The translations under genes and the position numbers were made by a program. Shown one piece after another: positions 35,311 to 44,541 of a DNA stretch of 64,000 bases. Below the pieces are notes generated by a model that saw only the letters and a list, made by a program, of their open reading frames with translations, did no database searches and was not told the origin of the DNA. Within the stretch, counting starts at the first letter, position 1. Every line of letters starts with the position of its first letter. Source of the DNA: Bradyrhizobium sp. Gha (GTDB lineage Bacteria; Pseudomonadota; Alphaproteobacteria; Rhizobiales; Xanthobacteraceae); the NCBI RefSeq assembly GCF_900113735.1, contig NZ_FOQM01000023.1, positions 62,001 to 126,000 of the forward strand. The letters are read 5' to 3'.

Positions 35311-35380
35311 GCTTGGTCAAACTCCCGCGGCATCACGCTCGCCGCTGCAAGATAGAACCCTGCGGCGGCGAGAGCAATTA

Positions 35381-36709
35381 TCAGGCCACCTTCTTGATGG
35401 CGTCGCCAAGAATCGAGACGATCTGGTCGATGTGGCTCTTCTCCACGATGAGCGGAGGCGACATCGCGAAACTGTCGCCGCTCATGCGCAGATAGAGGCC
35501 CGTATTGAAGCAATCGACCATGACGTCGTAGCCGCGCGCGCCGACGACGCCGTCGCGCGGCGCCAGCTCGACCGCGCCCATCAGGCCGCAATTTCTGATG
35601 TCGACGACGTTAGGCAAGCCCTTCAGCTGATGCAGCGCATCGCGCCAGTATTCGGCCATGGTCGCACCGCGCGTGAGCAGGCCTTCATCCTTGTAGATGT
35701 CGAGCGTGGCGATGCCGGCGGCGCAGGCGGTCGGGTGCGCAGAATAAGTGTAGCCGTGGAACAGCTCCATCTGGTTCTCGGGGCCGACCATCATGCCGTC
35801 GTGCACCTTGCGGCTCGCGAACACCGCGCCGCATGGGATGGTGCCGTTGGTGATGCCCTTGGCGGTCGTCATCAGGTCCGGCGTGACACCGAAGAAGTCG
35901 GCGGCGAACGGCGTACCCAGGCGACCGAAGCCCGTGATGACTTCGTCGAAGATCAAGAGGATGCCGTGCTTGTCGCAGATCGTGCGCAGGCGCTGCAGAT
36001 AGCCCTTCGGCGGTGGCAGCACCGCCGTCGAACCCGGCACCGGCTCGACAATGACGGCGGCGATCGTCTCGGCACCGTGCAGGGCGACCAGACGCTCGAG
36101 ATCGTCAGCGAGCTCGGCACCGTGGTCCGGCTGATCCTTGGCGAAAGCGTTACGCGAGAGATCATGGGTGTGGCGGATGTGATCGACACCAGGCAGCAGG
36201 GTGGCGAAGGCGCGACGGTTGGCGACCATGCCGCCGACCGAGGTGCCGCCGAAGCCGACGCCGTGATAGCCGCGCTCGCGGCCGATCAGGCGGGTGCGGC
36301 TCGACTGGCCCGTGGCACGGTGATAGGCGAGCGCGATCTTCAGCGCAGTGTCGACCGATTCAGAGCCGGAGTTGGTGAAGAAGACACGGTCGAGGCCTTT
36401 CGGCGCGATCTCGGCAAGGCGCTCGGCGAAGTCGAACGCGAGCGGATGGCCCATCTGGAAGGTCGGCGCGAAGTCCAGCGTCATCAGCTGCCGCTCGACG
36501 GCGGCGGCGATCTGCTTGCGGCCATGGCCGGCATTGACGCACCAGAGGCCAGCAGAGCCGTCGATCACCTTGCGGCCGTCGACGGTGGTGTAGTGCATGC
36601 CCTCGGCCGACGAGAACAGGCGCGGCGCCTTCTTGAACTGGCGGTTGGCCGTGAACGGCATCCAGAACGAGTCGGTCTTGATAGTGTTCGGAATCTGATG
36701 AAGGGTCAC
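35381..36709 (-). CDS. Class III omega-aminotransferase (PLP-dependent)
   Basis: 442 residues from a GTG at 36709, which has AGGAG seven bases upstream; an ATG at 36745 lacks that spacing. PLP features: GLWCVNAGHGRKQIAAAVER, FFTNSGSESVDTALKIALAY, GYHGVGFGGTSVGGM, ILLIFDEVITGFGRLG and the Schiff-base Lys in MTTAKGITNGTIPCGAV. This is the beta-alanine:pyruvate / omega-amino acid:pyruvate branch. It moves an amino group from a terminal amine (beta-alanine, putrescine-like) to pyruvate. It precedes dadA on the minus strand and is divergent from the XRE-cupin regulator at 36858. The exact amine donor is unknown. Confidence 0.91.
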   Translation of the reverse strand: MTLHQIPNTIKTDSFWMPFTANRQFKKAPRLFSSAEGMHYTTVDGRKVIDGSAGLWCVNAGHGRKQIAAAVERQLMTLDFAPTFQMGHPLAFDFAERLAEIAPKGLDRVFFTNSGSESVDTALKIALAYHRATGQSSRTRLIGRERGYHGVGFGGTSVGGMVANRRAFATLLPGVDHIRHTHDLSRNAFAKDQPDHGAELADDLERLVALHGAETIAAVIVEPVPGSTAVLPPPKGYLQRLRTICDKHGILLIFDEVITGFGRLGTPFAADFFGVTPDLMTTAKGITNGTIPCGAVFASRKVHDGMMVGPENQMELFHGYTYSAHPTACAAGIATLDIYKDEGLLTRGATMAEYWRDALHQLKGLPNVVDIRNCGLMGAVELAPRDGVVGARGYDVMVDCFNTGLYLRMSGDSFAMSPPLIVEKSHIDQIVSILGDAIKKVA

Positions 36710-36819
36710 GGCCACGCTCCTGTGCTGACCGCCTAGCAGAGCCACGGCTTCGATAGCGCAACAAGTCCTTTTCTGGCGATCTGCAAGCCATTGATTTCAC
36801 GGGGCCTGCTGGTCCATAT

Positions 36820-36834
36820 TTGCGCGATCCGCAA
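36820..36834. promoter_or_regulatory. Candidate operator palindrome
   Basis: TTGCG-CGATC-CGCAA lies between the aminotransferase and the divergent XRE-cupin gene (start 36858), about 23 bases before the latter. It is a perfect 5-base inverted repeat with a 5-base spacer. The adjacent regulator is the likely binder; the evidence is position only. Confidence 0.4.
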
Positions 36835-36857
36835 CACCTGCAACAGAGGCCAGAGCC

Positions 36858-37406
36858 ATGAGCGTCGACATCGGTGGACGGCTGCGATTCATCCGGGCCC
36901 GCCACAAGCTGTCGCAGCGCGAGCTGGCAAAACGCGCCGGCGTCACCAATTCGACGATCTCGCTGATCGAATCCAACCAGATGAACCCGTCGGTCGGCGC
37001 GCTCAAGCGCATCCTCGACGGCATCCCGATGGGGCTCGCCGAGTTCTTCGCGCTGGAGCCGGAATCGAGGCGCAAGATCTTCTACCGGGCGGAGGAGCTC
37101 ACCGAGGTCGGCAAGAAGCCGATCTCGTATCGGCAGATCGGCGACAATCTGTTCGGCCGCAGCCTGCAGATGTTGAAAGAGCGGTATGAGCCCGGCAGCG
37201 ACACCGGACGCGTGCACCTCGTCCATGACGGCGAGGAAGGCGGCATCGTGATCTCGGGCAAGCTCGAGGTCACCGTCGAGGACGAACGCCGCATCCTCAA
37301 TCCGGGTGACGCCTACTATTTCGAGAGCCGCCGCCCGCATCGCTTCCGCTGTGTCGGCGGCAAGCCGTGCGAAGTGATCTCGGCCTGCACGCCACCGACG
37401 TTCTGA
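36858..37406 (+). CDS. XRE-family regulator with cupin domain (PuuR-like)
   Basis: 182 residues. HTH at about 10-65: GRLRFIRARHKLSQRELAKR, then NSTISLIESNQMNPSVGAL. The cupin is at about 105-180: HLVHDGEEGGIVISGKLEVT and YYFESRRPHRFRCVG. Length and order match PuuR and related regulators of putrescine and amine utilisation. The gene is divergent from the aminotransferase-dadA pair and should control it; a palindrome at 36820-36834 may be its operator. It lacks the Lys-rich tail of the other XRE-cupin protein in the window. Confidence 0.89.
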   Translation: MSVDIGGRLRFIRARHKLSQRELAKRAGVTNSTISLIESNQMNPSVGALKRILDGIPMGLAEFFALEPESRRKIFYRAEELTEVGKKPISYRQIGDNLFGRSLQMLKERYEPGSDTGRVHLVHDGEEGGIVISGKLEVTVEDERRILNPGDAYYFESRRPHRFRCVGGKPCEVISACTPPTF

Positions 37407-37445
37407 GGCGGAGGGCGCGAGATGATCGCGCCCCACCCGGTGCCG

Positions 37446-39707
37446 TTAGAGGCCCTTCAGCAGCTCTTCGATCCGGATCGGGAAGCGGCGCACCCGCACG
37501 CCGGTCGCATGCCAGACGGCATTGGCAACCGCACCGGCGCTCCCGGTGATGCCGATCTCGCCGACGCCTTTGATGCCGAGCGCGTTCACATGGGGGTCGT
37601 GCTCCTCGACCGTGACGACGTCGAGCGGCGGCACGTCGGCATTCACGGGGATGTGGTATTCGCCCAGATTGGCATTCATGACCCGTCCGCTGCGGCGGTC
37701 GGTGACGGCCTCCTCGTGCAGTGCAAAGGACATGCCCCAGATCATGCCACCGAACAGCTGGCTCTTCACCAGATGCGGGTTGACGATACGGCCCGCGGCA
37801 AAGGCGCCGACCATGCGGGTGACGCGGATCTGGCCGAGCTCGGGATCGACCTTCACTTCAGCGAACACCGCGCCATGGGCGTGCATCGCATACTCTTCCA
37901 TCGCCGCCGGATTCGGCGCACCGGTGCCGCGCGCCTCGACTTCGGCGACGCCGGCACGCGCGAGAATCTCGGTGTAGCTCTCGCTGCGGCTCTGGTCGTC
38001 GCGCCGGATCAGCCGGCCGTCGCGCGCGATCACACCGGCATTGCCGGCGCCGAACAGCGGCGATCGCTCGTCATTGGTGGCGAGATCGGCAAGCTTGGCG
38101 ATCACGGCCGCGCCGGCGCTATGGATCGCAGCTCCCGCGGTTGCGGTGTGCGCGGAACCGCCGGCGATGCCCGCATCAGGAAGATCGGACGTGCCCGCCT
38201 TGAACGTGATGCGGTCGATATCGAGGCCGACGGCGTCGGCTGCGATCTGCGCAAGCGCTGTCCAGGCGCCCTGCCCCATGTCGTGCGCGCCGATCTCCAT
38301 TGCGCCAGTACCGTCACCGCGGATCGCGGCGCGCGCTTCGGCCTGGAACATCAGCGCGGGGAACGTCGCGGTGCCCATCCCCCAGCCGACCAGCAGTCCG
38401 GCATCGTCGCGCATCTGTCGCGGCTGAAGCGAGCGCTTCGCCCAGCCGAAACGCGCGGCGCCCTGATCGTAACAGGCACGCAGCGCTTTCGAGGAAAATG
38501 GCTTTCCGGTGATCGGCTCGACCTCGGCATAGTTCTTCAAGCGGAAGGCGAGCGGATCCATGCCGCAGGCCCAGGCCATCTCGTCGATCGCGCTTTCCAA
38601 CGCAATCGACCCCGTCGCCTCGCCCGGCGCGCGCATGAACAGTGGCGTGCCGGTGTTGACGCGCACGGCGTCATGCGAGGTGCGGATCGCGGGCGCCGCA
38701 TAGAGCGTGTGCGAGGCATCGGCCGCTGGCTCGTAGAAATCGTCGAACGTGCTCGACACGGTTCGCGCGTGGTGATCGAGCGCGGTCAGGCGGCCATCGG
38801 CGTCGGCACCGATGCGCAAGCGCTGGCGAGTCGGCGCGCGGTGGCCGACCGGGCCATACATCTGCTCACGGCGCAGCACGAGCTTGACCGGCTTGCCGAC
38901 CAGCTTGGCGGCCATGATGCCGAGGACGGGAGGACCGGCCATCAGCCCCTTCGACCCGAATCCGCCGCCGAGGAACGGGCTGCGGATATGGATCTTGTCG
39001 GGCGCAATGCCGAACAGCTCGGCCACACGTCCGAGCGACAGCATGAGCCCCTGTGTCGGCATGTCGATCTGCAGTTTGTCGCCGTCCCAGTGCGCGACGA
39101 TGGCATGCGGCTCCATCGCGTTGTGATATTGCGGCGGCGTCTCGTAGATCGCATCGATCTGCTTGTCCGCGGCCGCTAGACCGGCCTCGACATCGCCGCG
39201 GTGAATTTCCGCAGGATTGCCGACACCGACGACGGGCGGCACGAAGCTTTCCCCGGCATCGAGCCCAACGAGGGCGGGGAGCATCTCATAGCGCGGCGCC
39301 AGCAGCACGGCGCCTTCCGTCGCCGCCTCGAGCGTTTCCGCGATCACGACCGCGATGGGCTGGTTTGCATAACGGACTTCGTCGCTCTGCAACACCTCCA
39401 TCCGGAACACGAACGGGTTGGTCTTGATCTCAGGATCGATCGCGAGCTGCGGCTTGTGGTCGGGCGTCATCACGTCGATGACGCCGGGATGACGCTTGGC
39501 GGCGGCGACATCGAGCGAGGTCACGCGGCCATGCGCGATGCTGGACACCGCCATCACCGCAAACAGCATGCCGGGCGGATGATTGTCGGCGGCATAGGTC
39601 GCCTGTCCCCTGACCTTGAGCACGCCGTCGCGGCGGGTCATCGGCTGGCCGATGCTGGAGCCGTGGCGGAGATGCGCGGGTGCGCTGGTGAGATTGAGCT
39701 CAGGCAT
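37446..39707 (-). CDS. paoC: Aldehyde oxidoreductase molybdenum-cofactor subunit (PaoC-like)
   Basis: 753 residues from ATG 39707 (MPELNLTSAPAHLRHG); the upstream open frame is not used. Xanthine dehydrogenase family: SIGQPMTRRDGVLKVRGQAT at the start, PHAIVAHWDGDKLQIDMPTQ in the middle, GGGFGSKG in the cofactor-binding region, and the C-terminal catalytic Glu in GVGEIGITGSAGAVANA. It overlaps the FAD subunit by 8 bases. It oxidises aldehydes (aromatic or other) using Mo and passes electrons to FeS and FAD partners. The order Fe-S, FAD, Mo in this operon is that of E. coli paoABC (yagTSR). Substrate and need for the PaoD maturation factor are not visible here. Confidence 0.9.
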   Translation of the reverse strand: MPELNLTSAPAHLRHGSSIGQPMTRRDGVLKVRGQATYAADNHPPGMLFAVMAVSSIAHGRVTSLDVAAAKRHPGVIDVMTPDHKPQLAIDPEIKTNPFVFRMEVLQSDEVRYANQPIAVVIAETLEAATEGAVLLAPRYEMLPALVGLDAGESFVPPVVGVGNPAEIHRGDVEAGLAAADKQIDAIYETPPQYHNAMEPHAIVAHWDGDKLQIDMPTQGLMLSLGRVAELFGIAPDKIHIRSPFLGGGFGSKGLMAGPPVLGIMAAKLVGKPVKLVLRREQMYGPVGHRAPTRQRLRIGADADGRLTALDHHARTVSSTFDDFYEPAADASHTLYAAPAIRTSHDAVRVNTGTPLFMRAPGEATGSIALESAIDEMAWACGMDPLAFRLKNYAEVEPITGKPFSSKALRACYDQGAARFGWAKRSLQPRQMRDDAGLLVGWGMGTATFPALMFQAEARAAIRGDGTGAMEIGAHDMGQGAWTALAQIAADAVGLDIDRITFKAGTSDLPDAGIAGGSAHTATAGAAIHSAGAAVIAKLADLATNDERSPLFGAGNAGVIARDGRLIRRDDQSRSESYTEILARAGVAEVEARGTGAPNPAAMEEYAMHAHGAVFAEVKVDPELGQIRVTRMVGAFAAGRIVNPHLVKSQLFGGMIWGMSFALHEEAVTDRRSGRVMNANLGEYHIPVNADVPPLDVVTVEEHDPHVNALGIKGVGEIGITGSAGAVANAVWHATGVRVRRFPIRIEELLKGL

Positions 39708-40755
39708 GAATGGCTCCAGACGTCGAAGCAAAGGGGGAAGCGGGCAGCGCGGGGATACGCGCGGGCGTACCGGCCGCAGCAAGGGTCAGCGTACGCACGA
39801 CGATGCGGCGCGCCAGCTCGATCTTGTAGGCGTTGTCGCCGGACGGTTTTGCGTCGCTGAGCGCGCGCCAGGCGGCTTCCTGGAAAACATCCGCCGTGGG
39901 CGCAACACCCTTGAGGATATCCTCCGCGGCGCGTGCGCGCCAGGGCTTTGCGGCGACACCGCCAAGCGCAAGCCGCGCCTCCGCGATCTTGCCGTTCTCG
40001 ATTCGCAGCGCCGCCGCGGCCGAGACGATGGCGAACGCGTAGGACGTGCGCTCGCGCACCTTGAGATAGCGCGCATGCGCAGCAAAACCACGCGCCGCCG
40101 CCGGCAGACGCACTGCGACGATGAGATCACCCGGTTCCAGCGCGGATTCACGTCCGGGCGTATTGCCGGGCAGGCGATGCAATTCGTCGAGCGGGATCTC
40201 GCGACGGCCATTTTTGCCTTCGATCTCGACGATGGCATCGAGCGCGACCAGCGGCACGCAAAAGTCGGATGGATGGGTCGCGATGCAGCTCTCGCTCCAG
40301 CCGAGCACCGCATGCGCCCGGTTCTCGCCATCCCGGGCATCGCAGCCGGAGCCGGCCTCGCGCTTGTTGCAGCGGCTCGCCGTGTCGTAGAAATACGCGC
40401 AGCGCGTCCGCTGCAGCAGATTGCCGCCCACGGTCGCCACGTTCCGGAGTTGCGCGGACGCGCCGGAGAGCAACGCTTCGGCAATCGCGGGATAAGACTT
40501 CGCGAATTCTGCATCATGCGCAAGGGCGGCATTGCTCACGAGCGCACCGATCCGCAACGCCCCATCCGCGAGGCGCTCGATGCGATCGAGCCCGTCAAGA
40601 TGAGTGACGTCGACCAGCCGGTCCGGACGGCTGACATTGCCCTTCATCAGATCGAGCAGATTGGTGCCAGCCGCGAGATAGGTCGCGCCCGGCTGGGCGG
40701 CGGCAGCAACGGCTTCAGCGACCGTGGCGGGCCTGACATAATCAAACTGTTTCAT
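39700..40755 (-). CDS. paoB: Aldehyde oxidoreductase FAD-binding subunit (PaoB-like, with extra Fe-S cysteines)
   Basis: 351 residues from ATG 40755. FAD-binding pattern at the start (YLAAGTNLLDLMKGN) and VATVGGNLLQRTRCAYFYD, after which Cys residues occur in RCAYFYD, RCNKREAGSGCDA. That Cys-rich insertion is a hallmark of E. coli PaoB/YagS, which carries an additional 4Fe-4S cluster. The stop overlaps the Mo-subunit ATG and its ATG overlaps the Fe-S subunit stop (ATGA, 40752-40755), so the three are translationally coupled. The PaoB-specific cysteines support the paoABC rather than xdhABC assignment. Confidence 0.9.
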   Translation of the reverse strand: MKQFDYVRPATVAEAVAAAAQPGATYLAAGTNLLDLMKGNVSRPDRLVDVTHLDGLDRIERLADGALRIGALVSNAALAHDAEFAKSYPAIAEALLSGASAQLRNVATVGGNLLQRTRCAYFYDTASRCNKREAGSGCDARDGENRAHAVLGWSESCIATHPSDFCVPLVALDAIVEIEGKNGRREIPLDELHRLPGNTPGRESALEPGDLIVAVRLPAAARGFAAHARYLKVRERTSYAFAIVSAAAALRIENGKIAEARLALGGVAAKPWRARAAEDILKGVAPTADVFQEAAWRALSDAKPSGDNAYKIELARRIVVRTLTLAAAGTPARIPALPASPFASTSGAIHA

Positions 40756-41249
40756 GCGGAGCGCCTCCGGTTGGTTTCGTCGGCACCGGCCTGCGCCTCG
40801 AGCACGGCGTCGACGATGCCGGCATAGGCGCCGCAACGGCAGAGATTACCGCTCATGCATTCACGGATGCGTTCGGGATCATTGCCGGCCTGGGCTTCCT
40901 GCATCATGCCGATGGCGCTCATGATTTGACCGGGCGTGCAGAAGCCGCACTGGAATCCGTCATGGGCGATGAACGCGGCCTGGACGGGATGGAGCTGGTC
41001 GCCACGGGCGACGCCTTCGATGGTGACAATGTCGGCCCCTTCATGGCTGATGGCGAGCGCGAGGCAGGAATTGATACGCTTGCCGTCGACCAGAATGGTA
41101 CAGGCGCCGCACTGGCCGCGGTCGCATCCTTTCTTGGTTCCGGTGAGATGGAGGCGCTCACGCAGGAGATCGAGCAGCGTGACGCGGGGATCGTCGAGGA
41201 CGAAGTCGCGCCGTGCACCGTTCACGGTGAGGCTGATGGAGTGGTTCAT
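40752..41249 (-). CDS. paoA: Aldehyde oxidoreductase 2Fe-2S subunit (PaoA-like)
   Basis: 165 residues. First 2Fe-2S cluster: KKGCDRGQCGACTILVDGKR with the spaced cysteines plus ..INSCLALA; second cluster: FQCGFCTPGQIMSAIGMM and NLCRCGAYAGIVDAV. Unlike E. coli PaoA there is no Tat signal peptide, so this complex is likely cytoplasmic. It is the first gene of the operon, 252 bases from the divergent TetR gene. Electrons run Mo centre to 2Fe-2S clusters to FAD. Confidence 0.92.
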   Translation of the reverse strand: MNHSISLTVNGARRDFVLDDPRVTLLDLLRERLHLTGTKKGCDRGQCGACTILVDGKRINSCLALAISHEGADIVTIEGVARGDQLHPVQAAFIAHDGFQCGFCTPGQIMSAIGMMQEAQAGNDPERIRECMSGNLCRCGAYAGIVDAVLEAQAGADETNRRRSA

Positions 41250-41447
41250 AAATGGCTCCGATCAGAGATGGACATGGCTCGTCGTTCGGCGCGCCACCGC
41301 CGTGGCCGCCGTCGATATCGCGCCAGCGCGGACATGTTCCGGGCCGGCACCCGCGAAGATACGGAGGCACCCTCCGTTTAACAAGAGCCACCCCAAAATA
41401 TTTGGAATTCGTCAAAAGCCCGTGCGCAGACAACGCGATGCAGGCCT

Positions 41448-41469
41448 GCAAGGGTTCAGCAAGGGTTCA
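41448..41469. repeat. Tandem 11-base direct repeat in the pao/tetR intergenic region
   Basis: GCAAGGGTTCA occurs twice back to back (41448-41458, 41459-41469). The 11-base period places both copies on the same face of the helix. It ends 32 bases before the TetR gene start, in the promoter region shared with the pao operon. Possible regulator site, but TetR operators are usually palindromic. Confidence 0.5.
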
Positions 41470-41501
41470 ATCTAACCAATTCGTGATCTACATTGCCTGA
41501 T

Positions 41502-42140
41502 ATGGACGACCACACCGACCAGAGCCGAAAGCCTCGCGCGGATGCCGTGCGCAATCGCGAGCGCGTGCTTGAAGCTGCCAAGCTCGTGTTCAACGCGGGC
41601 GGATCAGAGGCAAGCCTGGAGGCCGTGGCCAAACGCGCCGGCGTCGGCATCGGCACGCTCTACCGGCATTTCCCGACGCGCGAGGATCTGTTCGAGGCGG
41701 TCTACCGGCGCGAGGTCGAGCAGCTCAGCGAGCTCGCCGAGCAACTGAAGAACGCCAAGGACCCGGTCGATGCGCTCAGGCGCTGGCTGCGCTCAGGTGT
41801 CGAATTCGTTGCGACCAAAAAGGGGATGGTGGCGGCCCTGGCTCTCGCGGTGCAGAGCGGGTCCGAATTGCAGACCTTCTCTTTTGAGCGCCTGACCAAG
41901 GCAATCGGCTCGCTGCTCGATCGCGCAGCCGCGGCCGGTGCGATGCGTGCCGACATCAGTCCCGAGGACTTGCTGCGCGCGTTCTTCGGCATGTGCTACA
42001 TGCACGACCAGCCCGGTTGGCAGTCCTCGGTGCTGCGGATGCTCGACGTGTTTGTGGACGGACTGCGCGTGCAGCCCGCCGGCAAGATCAAGACGCGCGC
42101 TGCCAGTTCGGCAAAACCGGCCGCGAAACGGAAGCGATAG
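41502..42140 (+). CDS. TetR-family transcriptional regulator
   Basis: 212 residues from ATG 41502 (MDDHTDQSRKPRAD); a TTG at 41493 is an alternative. The N-terminal HTH is classic: RERVLEAAKLVFNAGGSEAS, then VAKRAGVGIGTLYRHFPTRE. The C-terminal two thirds is a helical ligand-binding domain, ending in a Lys/Ala-rich tail (AASSAKPAAKRKR). It is divergent from paoABC and likely represses it until an aldehyde or aromatic ligand binds. Ligand unknown. Confidence 0.9.
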   Translation: MDDHTDQSRKPRADAVRNRERVLEAAKLVFNAGGSEASLEAVAKRAGVGIGTLYRHFPTREDLFEAVYRREVEQLSELAEQLKNAKDPVDALRRWLRSGVEFVATKKGMVAALALAVQSGSELQTFSFERLTKAIGSLLDRAAAAGAMRADISPEDLLRAFFGMCYMHDQPGWQSSVLRMLDVFVDGLRVQPAGKIKTRAASSAKPAAKRKR

Positions 42141-42206
42141 CAGGACCGTATTTGTGCAAGGCCATGCTAGGATCAGCATCGCCGGCATATCAAAGCGGAG
42201 CCTGTC

Positions 42207-42614
42207 ATGCGCATCGCAGCCCTGGTCGTCGCCCTTGCTGTTGCCTTCAGCCCCCTCACCGCTCGCGCTGACGACGTCACGACAGCGCAAGGCGTGATCC
42301 GCGCGCAGGAGCAGGCCTTCGTCCATGACGATGCGACCGCCGCCTATTCCTATGCCGCTCCGGCGATCAAGCAGCTCTTTCCCGCACCCGACATCTTCAT
42401 GTCGATGGTCCAGAACGGCTACGCGCCCGTCTACCGCCACAAGAGCTTTGAGTTCGGCGACAGCAAGACCGAAGGCAGCGCGATTGCGCAGCGTGTTCAC
42501 ATCATCGATGCCAATGACGAAGCCTGGGAAGCGCTCTACACGCTCGAGCAGCAGGCGGACGGGAGCTACAAGATCACCGGCTGCTCCCTGTTGAAGGCGG
42601 GACAGGCGGTTTAG
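42207..42614 (+). CDS. Exported DUF4864 protein
   Basis: 135 residues with a signal peptide (MRIAALVVALAVAFSPLTAR, then ADDVTTAQGVIRAQEQAFVH). The DUF4864 domain (NTF2-like) occupies the rest: DDATAAYSYAAPAIKQLFPA, then GYAPVYRHKSFEFG, and the ending YKITGCSLLKAGQAV. No catalytic residues are recognised; the family is of unknown function. Its stop overlaps the convergent MFS gene by four bases. Confidence 0.82.
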   Translation: MRIAALVVALAVAFSPLTARADDVTTAQGVIRAQEQAFVHDDATAAYSYAAPAIKQLFPAPDIFMSMVQNGYAPVYRHKSFEFGDSKTEGSAIAQRVHIIDANDEAWEALYTLEQQADGSYKITGCSLLKAGQAV

Positions 42615-43876
42615 GCCGCGAAATTCGGTCCTGTCTTGACCGAACTGAGGCGTGAGCGGATCAGCAGCGTCAAGACGATGCCGACATTGAGGGCATTCCA
42701 AGCCACGCCGTTGGCGAACGCGGCCGCGTAGGAGCCGGTCGCATCGAAGATGATGCCGGAGACCCAGCCGCCGAAGGACATGCCGAACACGGAGGCGAAG
42801 ATCACGATGCCGACGCGGGTTGCGGCTTCAATGGCCGGCATCGCCTCCCGGACGATGATCGCATAGCTCGGCACGATGCCGCCCTGGAACAGGCCGAACA
42901 TCGCGGAAATCAGATATAGGGAGGTGAGGCTGTCGAAGAACAAATAGAACACCAGCGCAAAGCCTTGCGCCAGTGACCCGAGCAGCAGCGTGTGGATGCC
43001 GCCGATCTTGTCGGCGAGATAGCCCGAGCCGATGCGGCTGACGATGCCGCAGGCCATCATCAGCGACAGCATCTCGGCGCCGCGCGCCACGCCATAACCG
43101 AGATCGCCGCAATAGGCGACGATATGGACCTGCGGCATCGCCATGGCGACGCAGCAGGAGATGCTGGCGACCGAGAGCAGCACCGTCAGCGTGTTGGTCG
43201 AGAGCTTGAGATCGACCCGCGGCGGCGGCGCATTGGCGTGATTGCGGACCTTGTCGTCGCCCATCTGCGCGCGCAGAACCAGCACCAGGACCGACATCAG
43301 GCTCGCACAGACGAGGCCAATACCGATGTGAGTGGTGCGCCAGCCCACGGTATTCATGCCGTAGCTCACGATCGGCGGCCATATCGTGCCCGCGACATAG
43401 TTACCGCTTGCCACGATGGTCACCGCGAGCCCGCGATAACGCTCGAACCAGTGCGAGGCCTCCGCCATCAATGGCGCAAAGGTCGCCGAGGTACCGAGGC
43501 CGATGAGAAAGTAGGCCGCCACGAATTGCCAAAGCTGCGTCGACAGCCCGGCCAGTACGTTAGCGATGCCGAGGAAGGCGATACTGATCGCCATCGCCGG
43601 CACAATGCCGAAGCGGTCGGTGATTCTGCCTGCAATCACGCCGCCGAGGCCGAAGCCGAACATCATGAGTGTGAAGGCGAGCGACACCGCACCTCGTGTG
43701 GCAGCGAATTCGGCCTGTACGAGGGGAATCACAACCACCACAGCCCACATGCCGACGCTGCCGATCGAGCCGATCACCAGTGCGAGCAAAAGCCGCACCC
43801 AGGCCTGACGCGAGTCAGGAGTAAATGAGGCCGGTTTCTGTTCTGGGTGATTTGGTGCGTGCACGGCGCGGACCAT
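42611..43876 (-). CDS. Major facilitator superfamily transporter
   Basis: 421 residues from ATG 43876 (MVRAVHAPNHPEQKPASF); a longer frame to 43984 adds a low-complexity start. Twelve hydrophobic segments; the first loop signature GGVIAGRITDRFGIVPAMAI near residue 85-105 is the MFS loop-2-3 motif, and the second half has VSRIGSGYLADKIGGIHTLL. FGLGGVIAGRITDRFG matches monocarboxylate/oxalate-type (OFA) carriers. No neighbouring gene defines its substrate; it is convergent with the DUF4864 gene. Confidence 0.87.
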   Translation of the reverse strand: MVRAVHAPNHPEQKPASFTPDSRQAWVRLLLALVIGSIGSVGMWAVVVVIPLVQAEFAATRGAVSLAFTLMMFGFGLGGVIAGRITDRFGIVPAMAISIAFLGIANVLAGLSTQLWQFVAAYFLIGLGTSATFAPLMAEASHWFERYRGLAVTIVASGNYVAGTIWPPIVSYGMNTVGWRTTHIGIGLVCASLMSVLVLVLRAQMGDDKVRNHANAPPPRVDLKLSTNTLTVLLSVASISCCVAMAMPQVHIVAYCGDLGYGVARGAEMLSLMMACGIVSRIGSGYLADKIGGIHTLLLGSLAQGFALVFYLFFDSLTSLYLISAMFGLFQGGIVPSYAIIVREAMPAIEAATRVGIVIFASVFGMSFGGWVSGIIFDATGSYAAAFANGVAWNALNVGIVLTLLIRSRLSSVKTGPNFAA

Positions 43877-44016
43877 GTTCGCTGAACACCTCGCGGTCAA
43901 GCATCGTGCCGCGATAATGGGCATGCGCGGTGCGCTGCGGTAAGAAGGAGCTTGGCGAAACGCCGCTTTGCCATTAGTTTGCAATCTGCGGGGCGCAACA
44001 ATGCCGCGCGGAGAGC

Positions 44017-44460
44017 ATGGCTGTCGGAATCTTGCTGCGGATGACGCGATCGATGCGGATGAGGGTGGGGCGGATCATCGCCCTCGCCTATCTGTTCTGC
44101 GTGCTCGCGCCGGCCGCGAGCCTCGCCTGGAGCAGCGGCGCTGCCTCGTGCTTCGACGACGATCTCGTGCTCTTGCCAGCGCATCGTGAGATGTCGGCCA
44201 GCCACATCCACGGGGACGTGACACACGACCACGCCGGCATACACGCTCATCACCAGGCGCAGGACGCGCCCGGCCCGCACCCTCATCAAAGCAAGGGCCA
44301 TGTTGGCCCGTGCTGCGCCATGATGTGCGCCAGCGCGCTACCGGCCGATCTGCCCGATGTCGGCAAGCCGCAGCAGCCGATGTCCGCCTGCGTGCCTGAG
44401 ATCGTGGTAAGCCTGCACAGTGCGGCGCCACCCCGGCACTACCGCCCTCCCATCACCTGA
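44017..44460 (+). CDS. His-rich exported protein at the head of the copper locus
   Basis: 147 residues from ATG 44017 (GGAG three bases upstream); in-frame ATGs at 44041 and 44056 are alternative starts. A hydrophobic segment (RIIALAYLFCVLAPAASLAW) acts as signal or anchor. The exported part is His-rich (HIHGDVTHDHAGIHAHHQ) followed by a CysCys/Met stretch (CCAMMCASALPADLP), residues that bind Cu(I)/Cu(II). Family not recognised, though such proteins often precede copper resistance genes. It is 81 bases upstream of the lipoprotein gene. Confidence 0.68.
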   Translation: MAVGILLRMTRSMRMRVGRIIALAYLFCVLAPAASLAWSSGAASCFDDDLVLLPAHREMSASHIHGDVTHDHAGIHAHHQAQDAPGPHPHQSKGHVGPCCAMMCASALPADLPDVGKPQQPMSACVPEIVVSLHSAAPPRHYRPPIT

Positions 44461-44541
44461 TCTGACACGCGACGACGTCAGGACGAGCGCGCATTCCCGC
44501 GCGCGCGAACCTGTGGTCTCCAGACAGATCAGGAATTGCTC

